This document shows, one piece after another, positions 24,143-32,643 of a DNA stretch of 64,000 nt (its first letter is position 1; every line of letters starts with the position of its first letter). Origin of the DNA: SLST01 sp964458555 (lineage in GTDB: Bacteria > Spirochaetota > Spirochaetia > DSM-27196 > SLST01). The DNA is taken from positions 1 through 64,000 of the forward strand of contig CAYWJH010000006.1 in NCBI GenBank assembly GCA_964458555.1, in the 5' to 3' direction. The position numbers and the translations under genes are program-made. The notes below the pieces were generated by a model. That model saw only the letters and a program-made list of their open reading frames with translations. It made no database searches and had not been told where the DNA came from.

Positions 24143-25651
24143 ATGGAAGAACGTATCGTAAAGGCGGTTCGCGCCGAAGGGCTGGGGGCGCGGCTCAAGG
24201 ACGTCCTGATCGCGTGCTACGACAGGATCATCGCCGGCGAGATTACCAGCGTCGCCGAGCTCCTCGACGAGCTCGAAGAGCTCGGATGGGACCCTCGGCT
24301 CGAGCGTATCGTCAGGCGAGGCTATCGCCTCATCCGCGAGCTCCACTGGGGCATCTTCAGACATCTCGATGCGAAGCTCCATCCGGAGCTGTGGCACGCG
24401 CTCACGGTGAGCAACCCCACGATGCGCGACGTGGCCGACCTCAAGCGCAACGTCGTCGTTCCCAACGTGTACTGCTCCATCCTCGACGTCCACGACTACA
24501 CGGCGTTCTGTCAGAAGAATCGGTACAACGTCTCGATGATCCGAATGCTCGACGATCTGATGCAGAAGGACCTCCGGAAGGTCGCCGACGAGCACCGCTG
24601 TCTCGCGACGCGATCGGCCGGCGACACGATCATCGTCATCGGATCGTCTCCGATCGACATGATTCGCGCGTGCCTGGGGATCATCGCGACGTTCTCGCGC
24701 AGGAGAGTCGTGCAGGCGGCGATGGAGTTCGAGAGCCGCAAGGGTAAGTCGGTCGCGATGCAGGACTTTCGTGTCTCGGCGGGCATCGCGGGAGGTCAGC
24801 ACTACAATTCGTTGATCGTCACGCAGGACGGCGATGTCTCGGGCAGCGTTGTGAACACCGCCGCGCGCCTGCAGGCGTTTGCCGGCGCGGTTGCGCCCGA
24901 CCGCTCGAAGGTGATGATGACGTCCCACGTCCACGTGGGCTACGAGAAGGAAGTAGCGTACTCGGACGAAGCTTCGGATGGTCTCGTGTTCTTCGACTGC
25001 GGGCGCGTCTCGTTCAAAGGAGTCGGCGTGGGCGTCTTCGAGCTGCTCTTCGCCGAGCGCGAGATCAAGAAGGTGAGGTACCAGCAGGAGTACACGAACG
25101 TAGCGGAGACCGCCGAGCGCGGACAGTGGAGCGATCGCCTCATCCCCGACCTGACGCGTCTCGTCGCGAAGGTTCTGCGCACGAATCCGATCTCCCGGGT
25201 CGAGGTGATCGAGGAGGGGATGCGGCGGAGGGTGTCCAGCGCGCACGTGGTCGAGCTCTGCGAGGAGGCGATCGGGCTCTACGAGTCGGCACAGGATCAC
25301 CGTGAGGTGAGCGCCCGGCTCCAGGAGATCGGACTCATTCTCGAGCGGGCGAACGGGTTTGATCCGCTCGTGCTCGTTCATTTCCGGCAGATCGTCGCGG
25401 CGTACGACGAGCTCGTGAGGGAGTTCGAGCGCGTGCAGTACGAGAGGGTCATCGAAAACCAGACCGGTCTCTTCTCGGCAAAGGAGCGCTCGCTCATCGA
25501 CCACGCCCAGAGGCTTGAGCGCATACGCGACACGCTGCTCGAACGCGGCAAGAAGGACAACAACATTTACTCGAGCGCGATGCTGTGGAACAAGATCGTC
25601 CACGACTTCGACGACGGGCTCGAGTTCGGGGTGTACAGCGGGAAACGGTAG
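24143..25651 (+). CDS. Class III adenylate/guanylate cyclase-domain protein
   Basis: 502 residues. The N-terminal 110 residues are helical. A class III catalytic domain lies at about 110-310: CSILDVHDYTAF supplies the first metal Asp, SAGDTIIVIG the second, and NTAARLQ the transition-state Asn/Arg; VSAGIAGG is also typical. The C-terminal 190 residues are helical and charged, without a recognised domain. No membrane segment is seen. The domain order (regulatory helices, cyclase, long tail) is unusual for a cyclase. It could supply cAMP to the CNB-bearing channel at 1915, but that link is inference. Confidence 0.8.
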   Translation: MEERIVKAVRAEGLGARLKDVLIACYDRIIAGEITSVAELLDELEELGWDPRLERIVRRGYRLIRELHWGIFRHLDAKLHPELWHALTVSNPTMRDVADLKRNVVVPNVYCSILDVHDYTAFCQKNRYNVSMIRMLDDLMQKDLRKVADEHRCLATRSAGDTIIVIGSSPIDMIRACLGIIATFSRRRVVQAAMEFESRKGKSVAMQDFRVSAGIAGGQHYNSLIVTQDGDVSGSVVNTAARLQAFAGAVAPDRSKVMMTSHVHVGYEKEVAYSDEASDGLVFFDCGRVSFKGVGVGVFELLFAEREIKKVRYQQEYTNVAETAERGQWSDRLIPDLTRLVAKVLRTNPISRVEVIEEGMRRRVSSAHVVELCEEAIGLYESAQDHREVSARLQEIGLILERANGFDPLVLVHFRQIVAAYDELVREFERVQYERVIENQTGLFSAKERSLIDHAQRLERIRDTLLERGKKDNNIYSSAMLWNKIVHDFDDGLEFGVYSGKR

Positions 25652-25662
25652 CGACTCGGCGG

Positions 25663-26628
25663 CTAGCGCTCGCCGATCCAGCGGACGATCGCGTCGCGGA
25701 CGGCCGCGGTGTGCGTCTCCATGGGCAGGTGGTGCGCGTCGGGAACGAGCTCGAGCGCGGCAGCCGGCAAGGCGTTCGCGGTCGCCTCGCCGGTCTCGAG
25801 CTCGATCCAGTCGTCTTCGGCGCCCCAGATCACGAGCGCCGGCGCGGCGATTTCGCCAAGGTCGAACTCGATCTCGTTCGCCGTGCGTGCGTAGCGGATG
25901 TACGCGTTCGGCATCCGCGGACGCAGGAGCGGTGCGGTGTAGAGGTCTACCTCCTCGTCGGTGGCCGGACGACCCAGCGCAGACGAGAGGAGCTCTTCGA
26001 CCCCGTCGCGCGTGTAGAGGCTGTTTTCCAGCCACGCGCGCCACGACCACCGCACCGGCGGAAACCAGAACCCACGCCGGGCGCGCTGCGGACCGACGAT
26101 CTCGGTCGCGAAGAGGAGGAGGCCCGCGGTTCGCGCCGGCCGCTCCATCGCCATCCCCGTCGCGACCCGTCCGCCCATGCCGTGTCCGCCGACGACCCAC
26201 GCGTCCGCGGGCGGGAACTCGTTCGGCTCGGTGTCGAGCCGGTCGAGCAGCGACCAGAGCAGCCCGGTCCGATTCGCGAGCGTGTGCTCGAATTCGAGCG
26301 CGGCGTCGCTGAAGCCGAATCCCGGCAGATCGATCGCGACGACCGCGTACCCGGCCTCGGCGAGCTGCGGGCCGAGGCGCCGGTAGCTCACCGTGGAGGC
26401 GCCTTCGGCGTGGAGAAGCAGGATCTTGGCGGCCGGTTCGGCGGCGGGGGTCCACGTCCGGTAGTGGAGCGTGAGCCCGCCGAAGGTCGAGAAGCGGCTC
26501 TCGGCGAACGGACGTTCGACGGGGTAGCGCGCGAGCAGTGACACCTGCGGCGCCGGTTCCGGGGTCGTGCACGCCCACAGTAGGAGCGGCACCATCGCGG
26601 CAAGGGACGTCTTCGTGACAGATCGCAC
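25663..26628 (-). CDS. Lipoprotein with alpha/beta-hydrolase fold lacking the nucleophile serine
   Basis: 321 residues. The signal peptide ends in LLWAC, predicting lipidation at Cys20. The alpha/beta-hydrolase fold is clear (ILLLHAEGAST, AIDLPGFGFSDAA, VIWGAEDDW, HHLPMETH). At the nucleophile elbow the usual GHSMGG is GHGMGG: Gly150 replaces the Ser. The oxyanion HGFG motif is altered to HAEG. The Asp and His remain. It is therefore probably non-catalytic or works by another mechanism. It is convergent with the cyclase-like gene, 11 bp away, and divergent from the amidase across 67 bp. Confidence 0.82.
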   Translation of the reverse strand: MRSVTKTSLAAMVPLLLWACTTPEPAPQVSLLARYPVERPFAESRFSTFGGLTLHYRTWTPAAEPAAKILLLHAEGASTVSYRRLGPQLAEAGYAVVAIDLPGFGFSDAALEFEHTLANRTGLLWSLLDRLDTEPNEFPPADAWVVGGHGMGGRVATGMAMERPARTAGLLLFATEIVGPQRARRGFWFPPVRWSWRAWLENSLYTRDGVEELLSSALGRPATDEEVDLYTAPLLRPRMPNAYIRYARTANEIEFDLGEIAAPALVIWGAEDDWIELETGEATANALPAAALELVPDAHHLPMETHTAAVRDAIVRWIGER

Positions 26629-26695
26629 GAACTGACCGTATCTCGCGCGCGTCGCGAGGTCAATCGGCTCGCCGATCGGCCGATACTAGGAACGA

Positions 26696-27748
26696 ATGGG
26701 TGTGTCACTCAGACCGGCCGGTCTTACCATAGTCTTCGTCCTCGCCCTCGCGCTCGTCTTCGCAGGCGTCGCAAGCGCCGCGGAATCGCCGTCGACGGAC
26801 ATCGCGGATCTGCTCGAGCAGACCGGGTCGATCCTCGAATGGGACGAATTCACCCGGACGGGGGTCATCTGGAGCGGCCTCGACTCGATCGGTTTCGCGC
26901 CGGGCGAGCAGGTCGCCGTCGCCGATTTTTCCGAGCTGATCCGGATCGAGCCGATCGTCTACGATGGAGGACGGCTGCTCGTCCCTGAACCGACGTTCGA
27001 GCTGCTCGCGGGCCGTCTGGGCCGCACCGACGCCGCGCGCGTTCGTCCGGTCAAGGCGATCGTTATCGACGCGGGGCACGGCGGGCGGGATCCGGGGGCC
27101 AATCGGACGGTCACCGAGAACGGCGAGAGCGTAACCTACCGCGAGAAGGACATCGTCCTCGACATGGCGAAGCGCGTGAAGGCAGCGCTCGAGGCGACGC
27201 TCGACGGGCCGGAGATCCACCTCTCGCGGTCGACCGACGAATACCTCACGCTCGAAGAGCGCACCGAGTTTGCGCACGCGCTGCGAGAGGATCCGCTCGA
27301 CAACGTGCTGTTCGTCTCGCTGCACGTCAACGCGAGCGTCGCGCCGTGGACCGACACGAGGGGGGTGGAGATCTACTATCTCCCGGCGACGCAGCGGCGG
27401 CAGGTGCTCGAGGAGGAGATCGCGGCGTCGCTCGAACCGGAGGTATCGGCGATTTTGAACGACCTCAAGGAAGAGGAATACACCGTAGAGAGCGTCCTCA
27501 TGGGCAAGACGGTCCTCTCCGCGATCGCCGCGCGCGTACCGGAGACCCCGGTGGAGCGCGGAATCCGCGTCGCGAACTTCTTCGTCGTCCGCGAGGCCCG
27601 CATGCCGTCGATTCTCGTCGAGACAGGCTTCATCAACAATCGCGAGGAGCTCGCGCTGCTCGTGACCGCGGCGTATCGGCAGCGCCTCTCCGAGGCGATA
27701 GCCGCGGGCGTCGCCGAGTACGTCCTCGATTTCGAGGGCGTCCGGTAG
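26696..27748 (+). CDS. N-acetylmuramoyl-L-alanine amidase (Amidase_3), secreted
   Basis: 350 residues. The signal peptide has an ASA-AE cleavage site (TIVFVLALALVFAGVASA). Residues 35-110 form a small domain resembling copper-amine-oxidase-N-like or stalk modules. The zinc amidase domain follows from about 120: DAGHGGRDPGA (first His), REKD (Glu), SLHVNAS (second His) and VETGFINN (catalytic Glu). It cleaves the lactyl-amide bond of peptidoglycan in the periplasm, probably in cell separation or remodelling. It is monocistronic by position. Confidence 0.93.
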   Translation: MGVSLRPAGLTIVFVLALALVFAGVASAAESPSTDIADLLEQTGSILEWDEFTRTGVIWSGLDSIGFAPGEQVAVADFSELIRIEPIVYDGGRLLVPEPTFELLAGRLGRTDAARVRPVKAIVIDAGHGGRDPGANRTVTENGESVTYREKDIVLDMAKRVKAALEATLDGPEIHLSRSTDEYLTLEERTEFAHALREDPLDNVLFVSLHVNASVAPWTDTRGVEIYYLPATQRRQVLEEEIAASLEPEVSAILNDLKEEEYTVESVLMGKTVLSAIAARVPETPVERGIRVANFFVVREARMPSILVETGFINNREELALLVTAAYRQRLSEAIAAGVAEYVLDFEGVR

Positions 27749-27817
27749 CCCGCGACCCTTCCCGCTGGCCCCGTCTCTGCGTACGTTAAGGGGGAGGGCC
27801 GTGCGCGGCGGGATCGA

Positions 27818-27845
27818 TTGACAAAGGACCCGCCGACGCTACAAT
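27818..27845 (+). promoter_or_regulatory. Strong sigma-70-like promoter for fbaA
   Basis: TTGACA (27818-27823), 16-bp spacer, TACAAT (27840-27845). It lies 26 bp before ATG 27871, and an alternative upstream ATG at 27844 overlaps the -10, which supports the start at 27871. It is the best match to consensus in the window. Confidence 0.75.
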
Positions 27846-27870
27846 GCGGATCAAAGCCAAAGGAGTTACT

Positions 27871-28317
27871 ATGGGTAAGCTACAGTTGAAGCCTGGTGTC
27901 GTCACCGGCAGCCAGCTTCAGGAGATCTTCGAGTACTGCAAGTCGGTTCCGTGCGCGCTTCCGGCGGTCAACGTCGTGGGCAGCAACTCGATCAACGCGG
28001 CGATGCAGTCGGCCAGAGAGGCCAATTCGCCCATCATCATCCAGTTTTCCAACGGCGGCGGTCAGTTCAACGCCGGGAAGTTCCTCGACAACACCGACGA
28101 GCGGGCGGCGGTCGCCGGTTCGGTCGCGGGCGCGCACCATATCCGCATGCTCGCCGAATACTACGGCGTCCCCGTTATTCTGCACACCGACCACTGCGCG
28201 CTGAAGGTCATCAAGTGGGTCGACGGTATGCTCGAGTTCGGCGAGAAGTACTACAAGGAGCACGGTGAGCCGCTGTTCAGCTCGCACATGCTCGACCTCT
28301 CGGAAGAGTCGCTCGAG
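27871..28317 (+). CDS. fbaA: Class II fructose-bisphosphate aldolase, N-terminal part (cut by gap)
   Basis: Starts at ATG 27871, 7 nt after AGGAG. The 149 residues before the gap match the E. coli FbaA type: PAVNVVGSNSINAAM, IIIQFSNGGGQF, VPVILHTDHCA with the catalytic Asp and zinc-binding His, and LFSSHMLDLSEESLE. The remaining 200 or so residues, with the other zinc ligands and the phosphate loop, are absent; sequence after the gap is unrelated, so the join does not continue this gene. The enzyme cleaves fructose-1,6-bisphosphate in glycolysis and gluconeogenesis. Confidence 0.9.
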
Positions 28318-28417
28318 NNNNNNNNNNNNNNNNNNNNNNNNNNNNNNNNNNNNNNNNNNNNNNNNNNNNNNNNNNNNNNNNNNNNNNNNNNNNNNNNNNN
28401 NNNNNNNNNNNNNNNNN
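28318..28417. other. Scaffold gap, 100 N
   Basis: Exactly 100 N between the truncated aldolase and a tandem repeat. Since at least 600 bp of aldolase is missing, the real distance must be much longer than 100 bp. Confidence 0.95.
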
Positions 28418-28472
28418 CCGACAAACTTCGACCTCGGTTGAATTTGTCCCGACAAACTTCGACCTCGGTTGA
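28418..28472. repeat. Two copies of a 24-bp direct repeat with 31-bp period, at contig edge
   Basis: Copies at 28418-28441 and 28449-28472 are identical; each begins CCGACAAACTTCGACC and ends CTCGGTTGA. The 7 bases between them complete a 31-bp unit with internal dyad symmetry (GACAAA against TTTGTC; TTCGACC against GGTTGAA). It lies directly against a gap and downstream of the mevalonate kinase stop. It is perhaps the visible end of a longer array that broke the assembly. Confidence 0.75.
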
Positions 28473-28477
28473 CGGCC

Positions 28478-29437
28478 TCAGGTCGATGAACGGTCGCCGG
28501 TCCCCTCGGGGCCGGCCGAACCGATTTCGTACGGGCGCAGGAAGACGACCTCGGTCGCTTGCTGCGCCATTCTTTTCTTCAGCACGGAAGCCGCCGCCTG
28601 CGCGTCGGCGCGCGAGGAGAACACCCCGTAGAACGCCCCGCCGCCTCCGGCACCGCTGAGCTTCGCGCCGAGCGCGCCGGCGTCGTGGAGCGCGGTGACC
28701 GCTTCGTCGAGCTGCGGCGTGCTCAGCCCGAGCGTGCGGAGAATGGTCTGCGCCTGATCGGCGATGCGACCCAGGGCGTTCGCGTCGGGACAGCTCTCCG
28801 GCGTCGCGGCCGCCTCCGAGAGCCTGCCGAGGCGGTGGAGCGAGTGATCGACGGCGGCCGCATCGCGCTCGCGCAACGCCCGGATACCGGCGACGAGCTC
28901 CGCGGTCGTGCTCGTGCGCGGGATCGCCCCCACGAGCAGCGCCGCGCGCGGCAGGCGGGCGGGCTCCCGGTGCGGGAGCGCCGGTGGGTCGGGGTAGACA
29001 ATGCTCGCGCCGGCAAAGACCGAGAGCCCCGTGTCGATCCCCGACGGTGTGCCGTGGAACACGTGCTCGATGCGGTGCGCCTCGGCCCAGAGCGCCTCGC
29101 GCTCGTCCGCCGCGCCCGTATCGGCTGCGTTCACGCCGCCGGCCGCGCGCACGAGCGCGGTGCAGAACGCCGCCGATGATCCGAACCCGACGCTCATGGG
29201 CAGATTCCCCGTGATGCCGAGCCGGCCGCCTCGAGGCGCGTTCGCGAGCGCGGCCAGCGCTCTGCCGACGAGCTCCGCCTCGCGGGGCGGAAGCTCGGGA
29301 AGCTCCCACGCCCGCTCGTTGGGCTCGAGCGAGAGCTCGAGGTACTCCTCGAGCTGAATCCCGACCGCCGGGTGGCCGTACACCGCGGCGTGTTCGCCGA
29401 AGAGCAGGAGCTTTCCGTGACCGCGCGCTACTCCCAT
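28478..29437 (-). CDS. mvaK1: Mevalonate kinase
   Basis: 319 residues from ATG 29437, overlapping the phosphomevalonate kinase stop by 10 nt. GHMP-kinase motifs: GHGKLLLFGEHAAVYGHPAV (motif 1), LPMSVGFGSSAAFCTALV (ATP-binding motif 2), GTPSGIDTGLSVFAG (mevalonate site) and KLSGAGGGGAFYG (motif 3). It phosphorylates mevalonate in the cytoplasm as the first kinase step of the pathway. It is the last gene of the six-gene cluster; the repeat and gap follow immediately downstream, so any terminator is not visible. Confidence 0.92.
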   Translation of the reverse strand: MGVARGHGKLLLFGEHAAVYGHPAVGIQLEEYLELSLEPNERAWELPELPPREAELVGRALAALANAPRGGRLGITGNLPMSVGFGSSAAFCTALVRAAGGVNAADTGAADEREALWAEAHRIEHVFHGTPSGIDTGLSVFAGASIVYPDPPALPHREPARLPRAALLVGAIPRTSTTAELVAGIRALRERDAAAVDHSLHRLGRLSEAAATPESCPDANALGRIADQAQTILRTLGLSTPQLDEAVTALHDAGALGAKLSGAGGGGAFYGVFSSRADAQAAASVLKKRMAQQATEVVFLRPYEIGSAGPEGTGDRSST

Positions 29438-30411
29438 CGAACGCCCTCCCCGGCGATCGCGACCGCGTACTGCGTGGCGCTCTCCGGCGCGAGGATCACG
29501 CCCAGCTCGTCGCCGGCGCCCACGGCCTTGCTCACGCCGTCGGCTCCGACGGGCACGGGCGGCTCGACGCGCGCGGGCACCCCTATGCGCCGGCCCAGGT
29601 CGAGCGTGAGGTCGCGGTACTCGAGCAGGACCGCCCGTGCGTCCGCCCAGGAGCCCGCCGCGATGAAACGATCGACGAGCTCGTTCGACCGCCGGAGAAA
29701 CGTCCGCGCCTCGCCCGCGTGCGCCTCGCGCCAGGCGCCATAGCGAGCGACCGCGCCGGTCGTCGCGACTGGATCGCGTCCCTCGAAGAGCGACACCGGC
29801 GGAAGCCACGGCAGCGCGACCCGACGCGCGCGCGGGAGCGCGCCGCCGGTGAACACCACCACCCCACCCAACGAGCTGACCGCGACGTCGTAGCCGCTTC
29901 CCCGACCGCCCTGCGCGGCGCGGTGTGCCTCGGTCGCGACGCGTCGCACGCGGTCGCCCCCGGACGGCGTGTCGTCGAAGCCGGTCCACACCGCGGTCAG
30001 CGCGACCGCGAGCGACGCGCTCGACCCGAATCCGCGCTTGCGTCCGTCCGGGCGGAAGAAGGCGGAGGTATCCACGGCGATGTCCGCCGGCGGTGGGCCC
30101 ACCGTACCGAGCAGGTAGTCGCAGACCGCGCCCAGGACACCGGGGTCTCCGGGCCAGCGCACTTCCCCTCCGGGCGTCGCGCCGCGGACGATTCGGGCGT
30201 CGCCGGCCGACGCCGGGGCGGACGGCCGTGGTTCGCCTCCGCCCGGCCCGATGAGGCACGCGCTCGCGCGCACGTCCGGCGCGATCGCGACGCCGAGGCC
30301 CCCTTCCTCGAGCACGGCGTACTCGCCGAGGAGCAGCAGATTGGCCGGCGCGCTGACGCACCGTCGATCGGAAGCCTGCCTCGCGGGCGCCTCGCCCCGG
30401 TTACGGCTCAC
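29428..30411 (-). CDS. mvaK2: Phosphomevalonate kinase
   Basis: 327 residues from GTG 30411, overlapping the decarboxylase stop by 11 nt. The GHMP motifs are visible: CVSAPANLLLLGEYAVLEEGGLGV, then KRGFGSSASLAVALTAVW, and near the end GVSKAVGAGDELGVIL. These match bacterial ERG8-type enzymes, which convert 5-phosphomevalonate to the diphosphate with ATP. Position between mevalonate diphosphate decarboxylase and mevalonate kinase is the same as in Borrelia. The region around residues 45-85 is rich in G, A and P and less conserved. Confidence 0.9.
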   Translation of the reverse strand: MSRNRGEAPARQASDRRCVSAPANLLLLGEYAVLEEGGLGVAIAPDVRASACLIGPGGGEPRPSAPASAGDARIVRGATPGGEVRWPGDPGVLGAVCDYLLGTVGPPPADIAVDTSAFFRPDGRKRGFGSSASLAVALTAVWTGFDDTPSGGDRVRRVATEAHRAAQGGRGSGYDVAVSSLGGVVVFTGGALPRARRVALPWLPPVSLFEGRDPVATTGAVARYGAWREAHAGEARTFLRRSNELVDRFIAAGSWADARAVLLEYRDLTLDLGRRIGVPARVEPPVPVGADGVSKAVGAGDELGVILAPESATQYAVAIAGEGVRWE

Positions 30412-31360
30412 GGTGCACCGCCGGCTCGCCGCCCGGGCCCGCGACGATCAGATCGGCCCGGGGCACGACGGCGCTGATCCGCTCGCTCACATCGGCGACG
30501 CGATCCTCGGTGGTGAGAAGCTTCACCTGCGGACCGGCGTCCATCGTCTCCCAGACGGGGAGACCGTCGGCGCGCATCGACGCGGCCTCGTGGAGCACCG
30601 CGACGGTGTCGGGCTGCCAGTAGAGGACAGGCGGCTTCGCGGCGAGCATGCTCGCGTACATGAGGAGGTAGCTCTCGCGCATCGCGGTCCCGAGCGCTTC
30701 GAGATCGCGCGCCTCGAGCGCCGCAAGGCCCCGCTCGAAGAGGGGTTGCGACTCGTCGATCCAGGTGCGGTAGACCGGCGAGGTCTCGCTCGTCCGATTC
30801 ATGCCGCTTCGCGAGGAGACCGGTTTCGCGGCTGCGCGCACGACGACGACGACCACGCGAAGCTCGGGCCAGTGGTCGGCGGCGAAGACCGATTCGGCGG
30901 ACTCGGCCCCGCGGCGCCAGGTCGTGAAGCCGCCGTAGACCGCGCGAGCCGCGCTGCCCGAACCGAGGCGCGCGAGCGTCGACAGCTCGCGCCGGTCGAG
31001 CGACGTCTCGAACAGCGCGTCCAGGCCCAGCGCGAGCGCGGCGAAGCCGCTCGACGACGAGGCGATCCCGGCCGCCGTGGGGAACGAGTTCTCGCTCTCC
31101 GCGCGGACGCGCGCGGAGGAGCCGGCGCGCTCCCGCACGATGTCGATCACCGGCGAGAAGGTTTGCGCCGGCTGCGGGCGTCCGCCGAGTACGACCTCGT
31201 CCACGGCGGCGTGGGGACGCAACTCGAGGCGGGTGGTCGTTCGCAGGCCGTCGAGCGTCACGGCCAGGCTCGAGGTCGCCGGCAGGTTGACGCCTCCGGG
31301 GTGCTTTCCCCAGTACTTGATGAGCGCGAGACTGGGCGAGGCGCACGCGGTGATCGTCAT
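30401..31360 (-). CDS. mvaD: Diphosphomevalonate decarboxylase
   Basis: 319 residues; ATG 31360 overlaps the reductase stop by 4 nt. Family motifs: SPSLALIKYWGKHPGGVNLPAT (substrate binding), NSFPTAAGIASSSSGFAALA (ATP loop), SGSAARAVYGGF with the catalytic-site Ser/Arg, and MDAGPQVKLL. The enzyme makes isopentenyl diphosphate from mevalonate diphosphate by ATP-dependent decarboxylation. All expected blocks are present and the length is normal. Confidence 0.93.
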   Translation of the reverse strand: MTITACASPSLALIKYWGKHPGGVNLPATSSLAVTLDGLRTTTRLELRPHAAVDEVVLGGRPQPAQTFSPVIDIVRERAGSSARVRAESENSFPTAAGIASSSSGFAALALGLDALFETSLDRRELSTLARLGSGSAARAVYGGFTTWRRGAESAESVFAADHWPELRVVVVVVRAAAKPVSSRSGMNRTSETSPVYRTWIDESQPLFERGLAALEARDLEALGTAMRESYLLMYASMLAAKPPVLYWQPDTVAVLHEAASMRADGLPVWETMDAGPQVKLLTTEDRVADVSERISAVVPRADLIVAGPGGEPAVHREP

Positions 31361-32643
31361 GGCTTGTTCGTGGTGCCGGGGTCGGCTCGGTCACCGCCGC
31401 GGATCCCGGCAAGGATTTCGCGAGCGATGTCCACGCCGAAGACGCTCCGCTCGCGCATGGCGGCGACGACGCGCTCGCGTTCCCGCCCGCGCGCTCCGGC
31501 GGACCACGCGAGACGGTGAGCGTGGAGTCCCATGTGGCCGCGCTGAATGCCTTCGCTGACGAGCGCGAAGAGCGCGGCGAAGTTCTGCGCAAGGCCAACG
31601 CAGACCGCGACGCGGGCGAGCTCGACGGCGTCCGGGTTGCCGAGCAGCGCGAGCGCGGCGCTGCTCGTCGGGTGAACGCCGGCGGCGCCGCCCACCACCC
31701 CGAGCGGTACCGGCATCGCGAGCTCGCCGGAAAGCGTATCGTCTTCGACGCGATAGCGGGTCAGCGCGCGGTACGCGCCGCCGCGCGACGCGTACTCGTG
31801 CACCGCCGCTTCGAGCGCGCGGGTGTCGTTGCCCGTCGCGAGCGCGAGCGCGGTGACGCCGTTCATGATGCCCTTGTTGTGCGTGACCGCGCGCAGGTGA
31901 TCCTCGCGCGCGATCTCGTTCGCCCGCACGAGCCGTTCGGCGACCTCGCGTCCGTCGCGTCCTCCGCGCGCGAGCCGGCCGGCGGGAACCGAAAACCGCG
32001 CGGTCGTCACCCGCCGGTCGGCCGCGTTGGAGAGGATAGCCATCACGACGTTCCCCCCGGTGATGCGCTCGACGGGCTCGCGGAGCCGTTCGACGACCGA
32101 GTTGACGACGTTGGCGCCCATCGCGTTCCGGACGTCGACGTGAACCTGGATCCGCATCGTGCGGCTTTCGGTGAGCCACGTGACGTCCACGCCGCGCCAG
32201 CCCCCGCCGCGCTTCTCCATCCGTTCGAGAACCGGTGCCGCCTCTCCGCGTAACGTCTCTCGCTCGGCGTCGATCCGCTGCGCGGCGCCCGGTGTCGGGT
32301 CGGCGACGAAGAGCTGCGCGGTGGTTACAGGCTCGCCGGCCTCGGTGGCGAACCCGGAGCCGCGCCGGACGACGCTCGCCGCGTACCCCGCCGCGGCGAT
32401 CACCGACGGTTCCTCCGTGGCCATGGGGACGTCGTACTCCTCATCGTCGATGACGAACCCCGTGGCGACCCCGAGCGGCAGCGCGAGGTAACCGACCGCG
32501 GATTCGACCATCACGTCGGCGAGCTCGATCATGTCCGGGTCGGAGCCAAAGGAGGTCGCCGGAACGCCGAGCAAAGCTTCGAGCGCCGCCCGCCGCTCTT
32601 CGACCGGGCTCTTGCGAAAGCTCGCGGGCAGTCTGCTCGTCAC
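31357..32643 (-). CDS. mvaA: Hydroxymethylglutaryl-CoA reductase, class II type
   Basis: 428 residues from GTG 32643, overlapping the isomerase stop by 4 nt. Bacterial class II features: VPMATEEPSVIAAAGYAA (catalytic Glu), DVRNAMGANVVNSVVE (catalytic Asp region and CoA site), THNKGIMNGVTALALATGND (catalytic Lys) and the C-terminal HMGLHAH (catalytic His). There is no membrane domain, so it is soluble. It reduces HMG-CoA to mevalonate, the committed step of the pathway. Cofactor preference cannot be decided from inspection. Confidence 0.93.
   Translation of the reverse strand: MTSRLPASFRKSPVEERRAALEALLGVPATSFGSDPDMIELADVMVESAVGYLALPLGVATGFVIDDEEYDVPMATEEPSVIAAAGYAASVVRRGSGFATEAGEPVTTAQLFVADPTPGAAQRIDAERETLRGEAAPVLERMEKRGGGWRGVDVTWLTESRTMRIQVHVDVRNAMGANVVNSVVERLREPVERITGGNVVMAILSNAADRRVTTARFSVPAGRLARGGRDGREVAERLVRANEIAREDHLRAVTHNKGIMNGVTALALATGNDTRALEAAVHEYASRGGAYRALTRYRVEDDTLSGELAMPVPLGVVGGAAGVHPTSSAALALLGNPDAVELARVAVCVGLAQNFAALFALVSEGIQRGHMGLHAHRLAWSAGARGRERERVVAAMRERSVFGVDIAREILAGIRGGDRADPGTTNKP

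Noticed and set aside
28418..28472. Possible CRISPR array
   Set aside because: Two identical 24-bp units are separated by only 7 bp, with no spacer-sized variable sequence and no cas genes nearby.
28418..28659. Continuation of the aldolase to the right of the third gap
   Set aside because: Nothing to the right matches the second half of class II aldolases; it is repeat and then mevalonate kinase on the other strand.
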